From assembly GCA_022843605.1 (NCBI GenBank), contig JALHNI010000021.1, positions 1 to 64,000 on the forward strand: 64,000 nt of DNA, written 5' to 3'. The position numbers and the translations under genes are program-made. How positions within the stretch are numbered: position 1 is the stretch's first letter; each line of letters starts with the position of its first letter. Below, one piece after another: positions 1-9,243 of the stretch. Source of the stretch: Bryobacter sp. (GTDB taxonomy: Bacteria > Acidobacteriota > Terriglobia > Bryobacterales > Bryobacteraceae). The notes below the pieces were generated by a model. The model searched no databases and was not told the origin of the DNA. It worked only from the letters and a program-made list of their open reading frames with translations.

Positions 1-2
1 TC

Positions 3-671
3 TTTCGGAAACTCGGCGCGGCCGAAGTGAAGATCGGCGAAGGCCCCGGGCATCGCCGCGATAGTTGGGCAGTTGCCGAGGAAGCGGGCTACCGCCAGCT
101 GATTCCTGACTTCGACAAAATTTTCGTCGACCTGAATCGCGACGACGTGGTGGGAGTGAAGGGGTTTGAGGAGCCAGAGTTCTTCTTTTCGAAAACGCTG
201 CTTGCCGCCGACTTGATTGTCTCCTTGGCCAAAATGAAGACGCACCACTGGGCTGGCGTGACGCTCTCGATGAAGAACTTCTTCGGCCTGGTGCCGGGGT
301 GCGTTTATGGCTGGCCCAAGAACGTTCTGCACTACAAGGGCATCGACTCGTCGATCATCGAATTGAATCGTCTCTTCCCGAACTCCTTTGCCATGGTGGA
401 CGGCATCATGGGCATGGAAGGCAATGGTCCGATTCAGGGCACCGGCGTGCACGCGGGCGTCGTGGTGATGGGCAACGACATGGTCGCGGTGGACGCCACC
501 TGCTGCCGGATCATGAAGATTGACCCGGCGAAGATCGGCCACATCGCGGGCGCCCAGCATCTGGGCTATTCAGCGGCCACGCACATCGAGCAGCGCGGCG
601 AACGGCTGGAGCCCTTTGCCAAGCCGTTCGGCCTGATGAAAGAGTTCGCCGGTTTGCGGCTGGACGCTTAG
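3..671 (+). CDS. DUF362 domain-containing protein (5' end missing)
   Basis: The reading frame is open to the left edge, so the true start lies outside the window; the GTG at 27 is internal. The visible ~220 residues match the C-terminal part of DUF362 proteins: an AEV-KIGEGPGH stretch, a central LIVSLAKMKTHHWAGVTLS block with a following K-N-F-F-G, and a late MVDGIMGMEGNGP segment followed by VVMGNDMVAVD. Family members are often linked to Fe-S chemistry, but no cysteine cluster is visible in this part. The biochemical role is unknown. The gene ends convergently with the next one, sharing 4 bases. Confidence 0.75.
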   Translation, partial: FRKLGAAEVKIGEGPGHRRDSWAVAEEAGYRQLIPDFDKIFVDLNRDDVVGVKGFEEPEFFFSKTLLAADLIVSLAKMKTHHWAGVTLSMKNFFGLVPGCVYGWPKNVLHYKGIDSSIIELNRLFPNSFAMVDGIMGMEGNGPIQGTGVHAGVVVMGNDMVAVDATCCRIMKIDPAKIGHIAGAQHLGYSAATHIEQRGERLEPFAKPFGLMKEFAGLRLDA

Positions 672-1753
672 CGGTTCTCGCTCTCGTCCGTGCGCTCGAC
701 CAGCTTTTCCAGCGCAATCATATACAGCGCCGGCTTGCCGTCACGATCGCCCTCGAAGATCACGCGCTGACTGTTCGGCGTGAACACCGGCGGCACGCTT
801 GGCTTCTGGCTCCGATGCTCACAAAGCGGGAACTCGCGGCGCGTCACCCGCAACAGCAACAGCACCAGCGGAGAGGCTACGCTTCCGCTCAGGCCGACAA
901 AGACGCTCCCGTCGGCGTTACGCGCAAACTGCGCAAATTGGGACGTTTTACAGTAATGACGGTCAACATTGGAGTCCGGCTCGATCTCCCGCAAGGTGGC
1001 TTGTGAGCGTTCCTCAGCCGAGTGCGACAAATAAATAGCCGTGCGGCCGTCCGGTTGCCACTCCACCTCACTCACCCGGCCCTCCGTCTTCAATTGCCGC
1101 GTCTGGCCTTCGAACGTCACGAGATGCAGTGCGCCGGCGCGGGTATACAGCAGGGATGCCCGGCGCGGACGCGGCTTCAACCGCGCCAGAAACTGATCGC
1201 TTTCCACCAGCGTTCGGGGAGTGGCCTTGGCCAGCACCGGAATCTGTACCACGCGCCAACGTTCACCCACCCGCTCGGTAACAAACGCCGAGAGTCCGTC
1301 GTCGGTAATGGCGATCCCCGGCTCAAAGACGTTGGCTGTCTTATAGAGTTCACGATCGCGCCCACCGTCGAAACGCTTCAGGCTTTGGCCATCGATAAAG
1401 AGGAACGATCGTTCATCGGGAAGGAAGGCCACGCTGGAGGTCTCCAGAGCGGCACAATCGGTGAGTTGGCGAGCCTCGCCAGACTTCAAATCCATGCGAT
1501 AGACCTGTGATTTGCCGGACCGGTCGGAACAAAACAGGACAGAATTGTTTCGGGCAACGCAATGTCCAGAGAGCGATGGCAATCGGCTCGAGTGCGCCGG
1601 ATCCGTCAACCGGAAGACCTCGTTTTCCGTGGTGCCATCGGCATACCGGCGGCGTTCCGGAGCGATGTTAGGGCCCCGCTGGCCACATACGAACGGCACA
1701 GCGACGGGCAAGACCAGGAATGTGCGTCGAGTGGGGCGCCTCACATTCTTCAT
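668..1753 (-). CDS. Exported TolB/WD40-like beta-propeller protein (oligogalacturonate lyase-like)
   Basis: A 361-residue protein with an N-terminal RPTRRTFLVLP stretch, a twin-arginine-like signal, so probably exported. It carries repeated propeller blades with SDRSGKSQVYRMDL, FLPDERSFLFIDG and PNSQRVIFEGDRDGKPALYMI patterns typical of TolB/PD40 repeats. The opening blade (VFRLTDPAHSSRLPSLSGH) resembles the N-terminus of oligogalacturonate lyase-type propellers, but I cannot confirm lyase activity. It is the last gene of a reverse-strand trio reading 2760 to 668, with a 30-base gap from the preceding gene. Confidence 0.65.
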   Translation of the reverse strand: MKNVRRPTRRTFLVLPVAVPFVCGQRGPNIAPERRRYADGTTENEVFRLTDPAHSSRLPSLSGHCVARNNSVLFCSDRSGKSQVYRMDLKSGEARQLTDCAALETSSVAFLPDERSFLFIDGQSLKRFDGGRDRELYKTANVFEPGIAITDDGLSAFVTERVGERWRVVQIPVLAKATPRTLVESDQFLARLKPRPRRASLLYTRAGALHLVTFEGQTRQLKTEGRVSEVEWQPDGRTAIYLSHSAEERSQATLREIEPDSNVDRHYCKTSQFAQFARNADGSVFVGLSGSVASPLVLLLLRVTRREFPLCEHRSQKPSVPPVFTPNSQRVIFEGDRDGKPALYMIALEKLVERTDESENR

Positions 1754-1783
1754 GCTAACAGCGTTACCGCCGACCGGACGGGA

Positions 1784-2311
1784 TCACGGGGCAGGCGGCT
1801 TGCGCGCAGCACTCACGTCCTGCTTCAGTTGGTCCACCACCTTGCGCACCAGGTCGACACTGGCGTTGCGGAACTTGGTCCCGGCACTTTGCTGCAGTGT
1901 CGACCAGATCACGTCCCCATCCTTATTCACCAACCGGATGGCCGCAACGGCCTCGTGCTTGCGCTCTGTTTGGCGAGCACTTTCGTCCTCGCCGACGCTC
2001 AGCGCGGCAGAACGCCGGGTGCTGGTGCGCGCGCCCCCGTTGGTGCCCACCTGGGCCCGGCCGTCAATGCCTTCGCGAAAATCGAAGGTCTCTTGAAAGA
2101 CTCGATCCTCTGCGCCTCCGCGCAGAAAGGCATCGGCCCGGTCAGGATTCTCGGTCATGACGAATAACCCTGTACCAGCGACCGCGCTCATCAGTTGGTC
2201 GCGAATCTGTTCCGAACCCTCGCCGGCGGTGAGCTTGTCGATGTAAACGCGCTTCACCTGAGCCAGTCCGGTGGCATCCTGAGCCAGCAGTAGACAAAGC
2301 AGGAAGGTCAT
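1784..2311 (-). CDS. Secreted protein of unknown function
   Basis: 175 residues from the ATG at 2311, chosen because it forms an ATGA junction with the stop of the upstream gene and directly precedes a short hydrophobic signal (TFLLCLLLAQ). The mature part has a VYIDKLTAGEGSEQIRDQL segment and a later VTENPDRADAFLRG-like stretch, then a variable linker and VNKDGDVIWSTLQQS, followed by an amphipathic helix. This pattern recalls acidobacterial exported proteins distantly like CsgG/DUF-type stress proteins, but no catalytic motif is visible. Translational coupling links it to the 2308-2760 product. Confidence 0.6.
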   Translation of the reverse strand: MTFLLCLLLAQDATGLAQVKRVYIDKLTAGEGSEQIRDQLMSAVAGTGLFVMTENPDRADAFLRGGAEDRVFQETFDFREGIDGRAQVGTNGGARTSTRRSAALSVGEDESARQTERKHEAVAAIRLVNKDGDVIWSTLQQSAGTKFRNASVDLVRKVVDQLKQDVSAARKPPAP

Positions 2312-2760
2312 TTCGACCCCCAAGCCGCTTTGCGCGCCTCATTGTCCTGAAACTGCACCCGCAGGCCGGTGCGCGCTTCCAACGAGGCGAGGACTGAGCG
2401 CAGGTCGCGCTTTTCGACCTTCAGCACCATCGCCTGTTGCTGGCCACTCGCATCCGCAAAGCCGATGGTGAGAAAGTGGTCGCGCTTCTTGCTCAGCAGA
2501 AAGATCGGCGACACCAGCACCGCCGCCAGATACCGGCGATCCGCCTTTTGGCCGTACTCGAGAAGATTAATCCGCGGATACGCGATGTCAAGATTCTGCC
2601 GCTTGTTGGAAAACACCAGGTGGGATGAGTCCGTTGCCATCAGGCGACCGCCGGTCCCGGTAGGAAACGACTCCAGCGTTCCACCGATGTACTCGACGCG
2701 CCCCCCAGTTTCAGCAACCGCAGGCACGCTGAAGGCGAAGAAAAATAGAAGATATCTCAT
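2308..2760 (-). CDS. Small exported protein of unknown function
   Basis: 150 residues from the ATG at 2760, which opens directly into a signal peptide (RYLLFFFAFSVPAVAET). The mature part is mostly beta-strand-like: GRVEYIGGTLESFP, SSHLVFSNKRQNLDIAYPRI and a second half with FLTIGFADASGQQQAMVLKVEK. The alternation suggests a PH/YcxB-like beta domain that senses or binds at the envelope, but this is only a guess. It is first in the reverse-strand trio and overlaps the next gene by 4 bases. An upstream in-frame Met at 2805 has no signal peptide logic and was rejected as the start. Confidence 0.6.
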   Translation of the reverse strand: MRYLLFFFAFSVPAVAETGGRVEYIGGTLESFPTGTGGRLMATDSSHLVFSNKRQNLDIAYPRINLLEYGQKADRRYLAAVLVSPIFLLSKKRDHFLTIGFADASGQQQAMVLKVEKRDLRSVLASLEARTGLRVQFQDNEARKAAWGSK

Positions 2761-2894
2761 GGCTTTCTGGTTAGCTCTACAAAGTAAGTGGATTCCGGCC
2801 GCCAAAATTCTCCGATATTTTTGAAATTTCTCTACGCCCCCCGAACGGGCGATCCTGCAACCCGGCCAGGACTTGGCGCATCGATTAAGGGACG

Positions 2895-3554
2895 ATGCTC
2901 TTCTCGCATGATCCGAAACAACAAAAAGAGACCGTGCCGCTTCCAGGCGAGCAAGCGGAGGGCATCATCATCAGCCCGGACACTAACCGCGCGCAAAGGG
3001 TGCCACCGGGCCAATCGCGGACGTTGAAGTGGCCCGTGCTCGATGCCAGCGGCCCACCCCGTCTGGACACAGCAACGTGGAAACTCGAAATCGACGGTTT
3101 GGTCAAGCGGCCGATCACCTTCACCTGGGCGGAATTCCTGGCTTTGCCCCGGGTCAAAGTCTTCGCCGACTTCCATTGCGTCACCCGCTGGTCCCGGCTG
3201 GGCAACGTCTGGGAGGGTGTCAGCACCCGCACCTTGCTCGACTTGGCGGGCGGCGCCAAGGATGAAGCCGGGTTCGTGGTGGCCCACGGCTACGATTCCG
3301 GTTGGACCACCAACCTGCCGCTCGCTGAATTTTTGTCCGAGGACGCGCTGGTCGCCATCAAGCACGACGGCGAGGACCTGACGCTGGAACACGGCGCCCC
3401 GGCCCGCCTCATGGTTCCCAAACTCTACGCGTGGAAGTCAGCCAAGTGGCTCGGTGCCATCGAATTGGTGGAGCACGACCGGCCCGGCTTTTGGGAGCGC
3501 AATGGCTATCACAACAACGGCGACCCATGGCGTGAGGAGCGCTTCGGCTGGTGA
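2895..3554 (+). CDS. Sulfite oxidase-like molybdopterin oxidoreductase
   Basis: 219 residues, the usual size of cytoplasmic sulfite-oxidase-fold proteins related to the catalytic subunit MsrP/YedY. Seen: WKLEIDGLVKRPITFTWAE, the cofactor loop FADFHCVTRWS with Cys95 as the likely molybdenum ligand, GYDSGWTTNLPL, and the conserved HGAPARLMVPKLYAWKSAKW block. There is no signal peptide and no dimerisation domain, unlike true sulfite oxidases. AAGGGACG precedes the ATG. The stop overlaps the start of the MBL-fold gene (GTGA), so the two are probably co-translated. The substrate is unknown. Confidence 0.85.
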   Translation: MLFSHDPKQQKETVPLPGEQAEGIIISPDTNRAQRVPPGQSRTLKWPVLDASGPPRLDTATWKLEIDGLVKRPITFTWAEFLALPRVKVFADFHCVTRWSRLGNVWEGVSTRTLLDLAGGAKDEAGFVVAHGYDSGWTTNLPLAEFLSEDALVAIKHDGEDLTLEHGAPARLMVPKLYAWKSAKWLGAIELVEHDRPGFWERNGYHNNGDPWREERFGW

Positions 3555-4489
3555 CCCGTCTCCGGCGCAATGTACTGGTGGGAGGCGGCGGCGCGATCGC
3601 GAGCTTGGGCATTCTCGGCACCGCCGCTTACCGCATCGCGCCGGGCCTTTGGGACCAAATAATGGCCGACCGTCAACGCGAGATCCTCCCGGCCGCGCAT
3701 CGCCCCACCCCGCGCCTCTGGCCCGACCACGGTCTGCACGCCGCTTGGCTCGGCCACAGCACCGTCCTGTTGAAGCTTGATGGATTCACGATGATCACCG
3801 ACCCCGTGCTTTTCTCGCACGTCGGCGTGGATCTCCGCTTCACCCAGATCGGCATGAAGCGCCTGGTGGCGGCCGCGCTGACTCCAGAGGAACTCCCGGC
3901 CCTCGATCTCATTCTGCTTTCGCACGCCCATTTCGATCACCTGGACACGCGGACGTTGCGCACTCTCGAATCCATGACGACCGAGGTGGTAATGGCCCGC
4001 CAAACCTCAGACCTGATTCGCGCCGACCGGTACAAACGGGTGACGGAGTTGGGCTGGGGGGAATCGGTCCGCGTCGGGCCGCTGGAGATTCGCGCCCAGG
4101 AGGTGGAGCACTGGGGAGCGCGCATGCGCACCGACACCTATCGCGGCTACAACGGCTATCTGCTCGATAACGGCCAGCGGCGGGTCCTGTTTGCCGGTGA
4201 CACCGCGGAAACCCAGGCCTTCCGTTCCCTCAAGACGACGCGCGGCATCGACCTCGCGATTGTTCCCGTCGGCGCCTATAACCCTTGGATCCGTGCGCAC
4301 TGTACGCCCGAACAGGCATTGCGCATGGGACTGGAAGCCGGAGCCCACCAGTTCCTTCCGGTTCACCACCAGACCTTTCAGCTGAGCCGCGAGCCCTGCA
4401 CCGAGCCGATCGAACGCTTTAACGAAGCGACCCACCGCGACCGGGTCCCCGTCGTGCTCGACAGTATCGGCCAACAGGTAAGTCTGTAA
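3551..4489 (+). CDS. MBL-fold metal-dependent hydrolase (NAPE-PLD/UlaG-like)
   Basis: 312 residues starting with GTG inside the stop of the preceding gene. An N-terminal hydrophobic helix (GGGGAIASLGILGTAAY) suggests membrane anchoring or export. The metallo-beta-lactamase fold is clear: AAWLGHSTVLLKLDG, FTMITDPVLF, the metal site LILLSHAHFDHLD (HxHxDH), LFAGDTAE and a late FLPVHHQTF. This arrangement is typical of the NAPE-PLD/RomA/UlaG-type branch, which acts on phosphodiester or lactone substrates; the substrate here is not evident. It pairs with the molybdoenzyme by a 4-base overlap. Confidence 0.85.
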   Translation: MTRLRRNVLVGGGGAIASLGILGTAAYRIAPGLWDQIMADRQREILPAAHRPTPRLWPDHGLHAAWLGHSTVLLKLDGFTMITDPVLFSHVGVDLRFTQIGMKRLVAAALTPEELPALDLILLSHAHFDHLDTRTLRTLESMTTEVVMARQTSDLIRADRYKRVTELGWGESVRVGPLEIRAQEVEHWGARMRTDTYRGYNGYLLDNGQRRVLFAGDTAETQAFRSLKTTRGIDLAIVPVGAYNPWIRAHCTPEQALRMGLEAGAHQFLPVHHQTFQLSREPCTEPIERFNEATHRDRVPVVLDSIGQQVSL

Positions 4490-4868
4490 ATTTACCTTCG
4501 GTGAGCTCTGCGCCGAAGGCATCCTTCTCTACGGCATCGAGCACTCTCCGCTCCGCCACATCGTACCCGAAATCGATTGCTCCAGCGAGATCCTCAACGT
4601 GAACGGAAACTCTCCTCGAATCTGCGGACCAAAGAATCAAACAAGCCCCAGGAACCCGATCCAGCGCATCGTCAAATAGCGTCTCTAACCTGGATCCGTT
4701 TTGCAGCAATACACGAACTCTGAACTCAAGACTGCTCCCGCGCCGGGTGACGATGACCTTACTCTTACCGCTGGGAGCAATCGACTCGCAATGGGTCGGA
4801 TCGCCCGCACATCCACACAGGCCTGCGAACAAGACACAAATTCCTGCCCTCCTGCTCTGGCGGTTCAC
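4419..4868 (-). CDS. Putative lipoprotein of unknown function
   Basis: 150 residues from a GTG at 4868, preceded by GGAAGG and opening a positively charged then hydrophobic signal ending in LFAGLCGC, a lipobox-like site. The body reads like a real protein (SGKSKVIVTRRGSSLEFRV, ACLILWSADSRRVSVHVED, DFGYDVAERRVLDAV). It resembles small proteins that report state from beta-rich domains, without a known family. Its 3' end runs 71 bases into the end of the MBL gene, which is longer than other overlaps here, so the stop-proximal part may be fortuitous or the gene decayed. Confidence 0.45.
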   Translation of the reverse strand: MNRQSRRAGICVLFAGLCGCAGDPTHCESIAPSGKSKVIVTRRGSSLEFRVRVLLQNGSRLETLFDDALDRVPGACLILWSADSRRVSVHVEDLAGAIDFGYDVAERRVLDAVEKDAFGAELTEGKFTDLPVGRYCRARRGPGRGGSLR

Positions 4869-5062
4869 ATCACCTTCCACGGGCAAGCTGCGAAAAGCCA
4901 AGCCGCGATGAGACGTTATCGATTGCTTCATGATCCACACTTAAGTGCGCCCCGTTACCCTGCGTCTGGGACGTCTTCACTCTTATAGCCACCAACCTCT
5001 TCAAAGTACGAATCGATCAGCCGGTATCTTCTCCAACCTCGGAGGATTCATGTAGAATCAGA

Positions 5063-5068
5063 TATAAT
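5063..5068 (+). promoter_or_regulatory. Likely -10 element of the S41 peptidase gene
   Basis: A perfect TATAAT lies 49 bases before the GTG start of the peptidase gene, in an AT-richer stretch. No good -35 hexamer is seen 16-18 bases upstream. A strong GGGAGGA ribosome binding site follows at about 5103. Confidence 0.4.
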
Positions 5069-5117
5069 TGCCCGGGCAGTATCTTGTGCAACCAGAACTA
5101 ATTCGGGAGGAATATCC

Positions 5118-6866
5118 GTGTCCTTATCAAAGATTATACTCGCCGCGCTCGTCTTTCTCGTGCCGCTCGCCGCGCAACTCACCCCCGACCAACGGGAAGC
5201 GGACTTAACCGCTCTCGCAAACTACTATGCCAAATACTATGTGCCGGCCAATTGGAAGATGGTCGCCTTTAGCTCCAATCCCCTTGACCTCCGCGCCGGC
5301 GACTACATTCGCCGCGCGCGCCAAGCCCCGAACGATTTGGCCTATTTCGAAGTCGTCCGGGAATACGTCGCCAGTCTTCGCGACGGCCACAGCAGCATTG
5401 GCTTTCCGAGTAACTTTGCCGCCGACTTGGGCATTCGCGTCGACCTCTACGACGGTAAGCCGCTCATTGATGGTGTGAACCGCGCTCGCTACCCCTTGGC
5501 CGACTATCCATCGCTCGTTCTCGGTACGGAGGTGATCTCCATCGATGGCGTACCAGCCGCGCAACTGATCGCCGATGTAGCCAAGCTCAATCTAATCGGC
5601 AGCGGGCGCGCCAGCCGCCGCTTCGGAGCTGTGTATCTTGGCTTTCGCCCGCAGTCGGCCCTCACCTTTGCCGTCGATACGCCCGACGAGAGCGATGTCG
5701 TCGTCGAAACGGAAGAAGGCCTTCGAGAAACCCTCCGTCTCAAGTGGACTAAAACCGGCGAACCCGTCCGGAACTTCGGCCGCACACCCTCGCCCGTGCT
5801 CAAGGCGAACCGCGCCGCCAACGACCAGAGCAACCCGGAAACGAACTTCCTGGCCAAAGTCGCCGTCGACGCAGTTCCCGGCCATTTGGCTTTACCGCCT
5901 CGCCTGACCACCGATCTGTTCGGCAACGGCGCCCGAATCCCCTACTACGCTCTCCCGACCGGCTTCGTCACCCGACGTGGTCGGATCTCCACCGACTTCA
6001 CCTATAGCGGCACCTACGTTGCCGACGGCCTGCGCATTGGATTCATCCGTCTGCCCAACTTCTCCCCAACCGACACCGTCGCCGCCATTCTGGAACTCCG
6101 TTCAGAGATCGCCTTCCTCAAAGCCAACACCGATGGTCTGGTGATCGATTGCTCCCACAATAACGGCGGTTCTCCCGCGCTGGGCGCTGAATTCATGTCG
6201 ATGCTCACCGTAACGCCCTACTACATCGCCCCCCGCCAGTTCCTGCCTAGCGTTCGCGACGTCGTCTCACAGGCTTCGCTCCTCGAGGCACTGAAAACGC
6301 TCGGCGCTCCCACCTGGGTGCAGGATCGCTGGGGCATCGTCGGCGAACAGCTGCGCGCCTCGCTCGCTAGCGGTCCGCGGGCGCTCACGGGTCCCGTCTC
6401 CGCCATTATTCCGGCCAGTGAAAGCCAGCTGACTCGCGGCCCACTCGAAGATGACAATCCCCCGCTCCGGGTCAACAACGCCCCCTTCGGCTACGACAAA
6501 CCGCTCATCGTGCTGATCGACGATTTCTCGCTCTCCCACGGAGAGATCTTTCCCGGCACCGTGCAGGATAATGAACGCGGTCTCCTCGTCGGCGTCCGTA
6601 CCGGTGGGCTAGGCGCTAGCGTCGGATGTACCACGACCCTGATGCCCTACTCCGAGGCCCAGAACTGCAATTCCTTCTCGCTGGTGATGCGCCGGAAACC
6701 CATTCGCTCGCCCGACTTCCCCGAGGCGCCTTACGTCGAAAACATTGGCGTCTTTCCCGACGTCGAACTCGACTTCCAAACCCGCGAGAACCTCCTCAAC
6801 GACGGCCGGCCCTTCGTCGCCGGCTTCACTCAGGTCATCGTCGAACAGATTCGCAAAGGCCGCTAG
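5118..6866 (+). CDS. Exported S41-family serine peptidase
   Basis: 582 residues beginning at GTG, chosen for the GGGAGGA site 8 bases upstream and the immediate signal peptide (ILAALVFLVPLAAQ). The N-terminal helical region contains VASLRDGHSSIGFP, typical of the S41 N-domain. A PDZ-like segment follows (LVLGTEVISIDGVPAAQLI). The catalytic region has GLVIDCSHNNGGSP and VLIDDFSLSHGEIFPG, where the Ser before HGE is the likely nucleophile, and a final VFPDVELDFQTRENLL. The protein is longer than classical CtpA and probably acts in the periplasm or outside on unknown protein substrates. It appears monocistronic. Confidence 0.85.
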   Translation: MSLSKIILAALVFLVPLAAQLTPDQREADLTALANYYAKYYVPANWKMVAFSSNPLDLRAGDYIRRARQAPNDLAYFEVVREYVASLRDGHSSIGFPSNFAADLGIRVDLYDGKPLIDGVNRARYPLADYPSLVLGTEVISIDGVPAAQLIADVAKLNLIGSGRASRRFGAVYLGFRPQSALTFAVDTPDESDVVVETEEGLRETLRLKWTKTGEPVRNFGRTPSPVLKANRAANDQSNPETNFLAKVAVDAVPGHLALPPRLTTDLFGNGARIPYYALPTGFVTRRGRISTDFTYSGTYVADGLRIGFIRLPNFSPTDTVAAILELRSEIAFLKANTDGLVIDCSHNNGGSPALGAEFMSMLTVTPYYIAPRQFLPSVRDVVSQASLLEALKTLGAPTWVQDRWGIVGEQLRASLASGPRALTGPVSAIIPASESQLTRGPLEDDNPPLRVNNAPFGYDKPLIVLIDDFSLSHGEIFPGTVQDNERGLLVGVRTGGLGASVGCTTTLMPYSEAQNCNSFSLVMRRKPIRSPDFPEAPYVENIGVFPDVELDFQTRENLLNDGRPFVAGFTQVIVEQIRKGR

Positions 6867-6892
6867 CCGAGCGGCTCGATTCTTTACGAGGC

Positions 6893-7921
6893 TTAGGCGA
6901 GTTCGCCGGAGGCACGAAGCAGCGTTTCGTGAAGAAGAAGTTCGTGGTCGTACGATTGGCGTAGAGGCTGGCCGGTTTGGATCGCGCGCCCAAGTTCGGC
7001 GAAGTCGGCCACGAAGCGGGGTTGGGGAGGGAGAGTCAAATCCTGCCAACCGGCCCGGTAGGGACCTTGCGCTTTGCGCAGGTGAATCCTCATGCGGGGA
7101 GGCGCGCTCTCGGGATGAACAATGAACGTGCCCTCCGTGCCGATAATCTCGAAGGAACGATGATCTCCGGCGCCGCCCATCTGATTGGACTGGGCGATCA
7201 CCGCCAGCGCCCGGGGAAACTCGAACACGGCAAGGTTATTGTCGGCCAGTTGATCGGGAAAACGCGAATCGTGCCGCAGCCAACTCTTCACCGTTGTCGG
7301 ACGCCCGAGTAACTCCACGATCCGGTCGATCATGTGGCCGCTTAACTCAAACATGCCGCCTCCTGGATAGTGGGCTTCGGTGGCCCGCTCCTTCGGGCCG
7401 CGGTCGGCGTTCATGGTGGCGCGCACCAGATAGACATCCCCGAGCCAGCCTTGCCGGGCCGCCGCGAGGGCCGCCTCCACACCAGCGTGCCAACGCCAGA
7501 GATAGCCCGTTTGCAGAAGTAAACGCTTACGGCGGGCCGCTTCCACTAATTGACGAAAAGCCGCCAGATCATTACCTGGCGGCTTCTCCAAATGCAAGTG
7601 CTTACCGGCGTCAATTACCTGCTTTCCCCAAGGCAGAGCTTCCCAAACGCTACACTCAACGACCACCAGTTGAATTGAGGCATCAGCCAGTAACTGACTC
7701 ACACTCAACAGCGGCAGACCAGGCGGCGGTTTCCGCGCCGGGTTGCCTTCCGCAAAACCAACGATGTCGTAGAGCGGCGAGGCCTGTATCGCCTTGAGCT
7801 TGCCCGCAAAGTGGCTGTGCCCAGAACCCAACAGGCCGACGCGAACTTTCGGCGCGTCGGCCGCCGGCAACAAAGCGGCAGTGACTGCTTGGCCAACCAG
7901 CCGTCGGGTCATGCTCCGCAC
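6893..7921 (-). CDS. Gfo/Idh/MocA-family oxidoreductase
   Basis: 342 residues. After a short N-terminal segment (TRRLVGQAVTAALLPAA) that could be a weak Tat-like signal comes the Rossmann motif VRVGLLGSGHSHFAGK and the family EKPPGNDLAAF (usual EKP) site. The C-terminal half has GGGMFELSGHMIDRI, typical of the second domain. These enzymes oxidise or reduce sugar-like substrates with NAD(P). It follows a second Gfo/Idh/MocA gene after 13 bases, so the two probably form one operon for the same sugar or inositol-type pathway. The start is either GTG at 7921 or ATG at 7912. Confidence 0.85.
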   Translation of the reverse strand: MRSMTRRLVGQAVTAALLPAADAPKVRVGLLGSGHSHFAGKLKAIQASPLYDIVGFAEGNPARKPPPGLPLLSVSQLLADASIQLVVVECSVWEALPWGKQVIDAGKHLHLEKPPGNDLAAFRQLVEAARRKRLLLQTGYLWRWHAGVEAALAAARQGWLGDVYLVRATMNADRGPKERATEAHYPGGGMFELSGHMIDRIVELLGRPTTVKSWLRHDSRFPDQLADNNLAVFEFPRALAVIAQSNQMGGAGDHRSFEIIGTEGTFIVHPESAPPRMRIHLRKAQGPYRAGWQDLTLPPQPRFVADFAELGRAIQTGQPLRQSYDHELLLHETLLRASGELA

Positions 7922-7934
7922 TGCGTATCCAGTC

Positions 7935-9074
7935 CTACGGCTTCACCCAGGCGCGCTTCTGGTGACTCTTCAGCACCGCTGCCAGAAGAATCATGCCGTG
8001 CAAGCCATCGGCGAAGGTGGGATAGTCCGGCTTGGCCTTCGGGTTCAGCACGTGCGCGTAGAAGTGCTTGAACATCTGCTTATGCGAGTCGTCGTAGCCT
8101 TCGCTGTGTCCGCCGGGCAGGTCGGCATAGGCGGCGGCGGCAGGCTTCATTAGCGAGCCATCCTTGACGATAATCTGATTCGGAGAATTGCGGTGGCCGA
8201 TCCAGAGTTCGTCGGGACGTTCCTGATTCCAGGAGAGTCCGCCCTTGGTGCCGTATACTTCCCAGCGGAAGGAGTTCTTGTTACCGGCCGAGATCTGGCT
8301 AACCGTAAAGCAACCCTTGGCCCGGTCACCCAGCTTCAGCATCACCATGCCGAAATCGTCAGTATCGATCGGCACTTCCTCGTAGTCGCTGGGCTTGAGT
8401 TTCTTGCCGGCGAAGGTCTGAACGGACATCTTAGGCTTTTTGCGCAAGGCATGGACGGTGGTAAGGTCAGCGCAAAGCTCAGTAATCTTGAGCCCGGTAA
8501 GGAACTGAATCTGGTCCATCCAATGCGAGCCGATATCGCCCATGGCCCGCAGGACGCCGTTGTGTTCTTTCTCGATACGCCAGTTATAGTCCGTATCGTA
8601 GAGCAGCCAATCCTGAGAGTAAGTGCCCTGCACCGCCAGCACTTCGCCAATCTCGCCGGCCAGAATCATTTCCTTGGCATTCTGTACTAAGGGATAGTTC
8701 CGCAAATTGTGCTGAATGCAGTTGGCGAGGCCCTTCTTCTCCGCCAGCGCGACCAGCGTTTTTGCTTCCGCCACATTCATGGTGAGGGGCTTCTCGCACA
8801 ACACATGCTTGCCGTGCTCCAAGGCGAACTTTGCTTGCGGGTAGTGGAGAACGTTGGGGGTGCAGATGTGGACGGCGTCAATGGTGGGGTCCTGGCAAAG
8901 CTCCTGCCAACTACCGGAGCGCTCAATGCTGTGCTCCTTGGCGAACTTGGCGGCCTTTTCCGGGGAACTACCGGCGACGGCGACGACGTCGACATAGCCC
9001 AGGCGTCTCACGTTTTCCGTATGCACCGTGCCCATGAAGCCGGTGCCCAACATAGCGGTTTGAATGCGTTTCAT
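7935..9074 (-). CDS. Gfo/Idh/MocA-family oxidoreductase
   Basis: 379 residues from the ATG at 9074, preceded by GGAG with a 5-base gap; the longer frame upstream has no family match. The N-terminus is a Rossmann fold (QTAMLGTGFMGTVHTENVRR), followed by VHICTPNVLHYPQAK and CEKPLTMNVAEA, the active-site EKP. The C-terminal domain holds MGDIGSHWMDQIQFL, with the His/Asp typical of the family, and PGGHSEGYDDSHKQMFKHFY near the end, as in many soil bacterial sugar dehydrogenases. It is likely cytoplasmic and first in a two-gene operon with its paralogue. Confidence 0.9.
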   Translation of the reverse strand: MKRIQTAMLGTGFMGTVHTENVRRLGYVDVVAVAGSSPEKAAKFAKEHSIERSGSWQELCQDPTIDAVHICTPNVLHYPQAKFALEHGKHVLCEKPLTMNVAEAKTLVALAEKKGLANCIQHNLRNYPLVQNAKEMILAGEIGEVLAVQGTYSQDWLLYDTDYNWRIEKEHNGVLRAMGDIGSHWMDQIQFLTGLKITELCADLTTVHALRKKPKMSVQTFAGKKLKPSDYEEVPIDTDDFGMVMLKLGDRAKGCFTVSQISAGNKNSFRWEVYGTKGGLSWNQERPDELWIGHRNSPNQIIVKDGSLMKPAAAAYADLPGGHSEGYDDSHKQMFKHFYAHVLNPKAKPDYPTFADGLHGMILLAAVLKSHQKRAWVKP

Positions 9075-9243
9075 AGGGTCTCCGGTTGAGTGTATCGCAA
9101 GCGTATAGCGCGATGGAACGCGGCATGCAATGAGAAGGCTGATGCAGGTAAGAATCCCCATGAAGGCGGGTGTCCGGCCGCAACGAACGCGCGAGGCTGA
9201 TCGCGCCGCGGCAGGGCTGGCAAGCGGAGTTTGCCGCCCCGTG

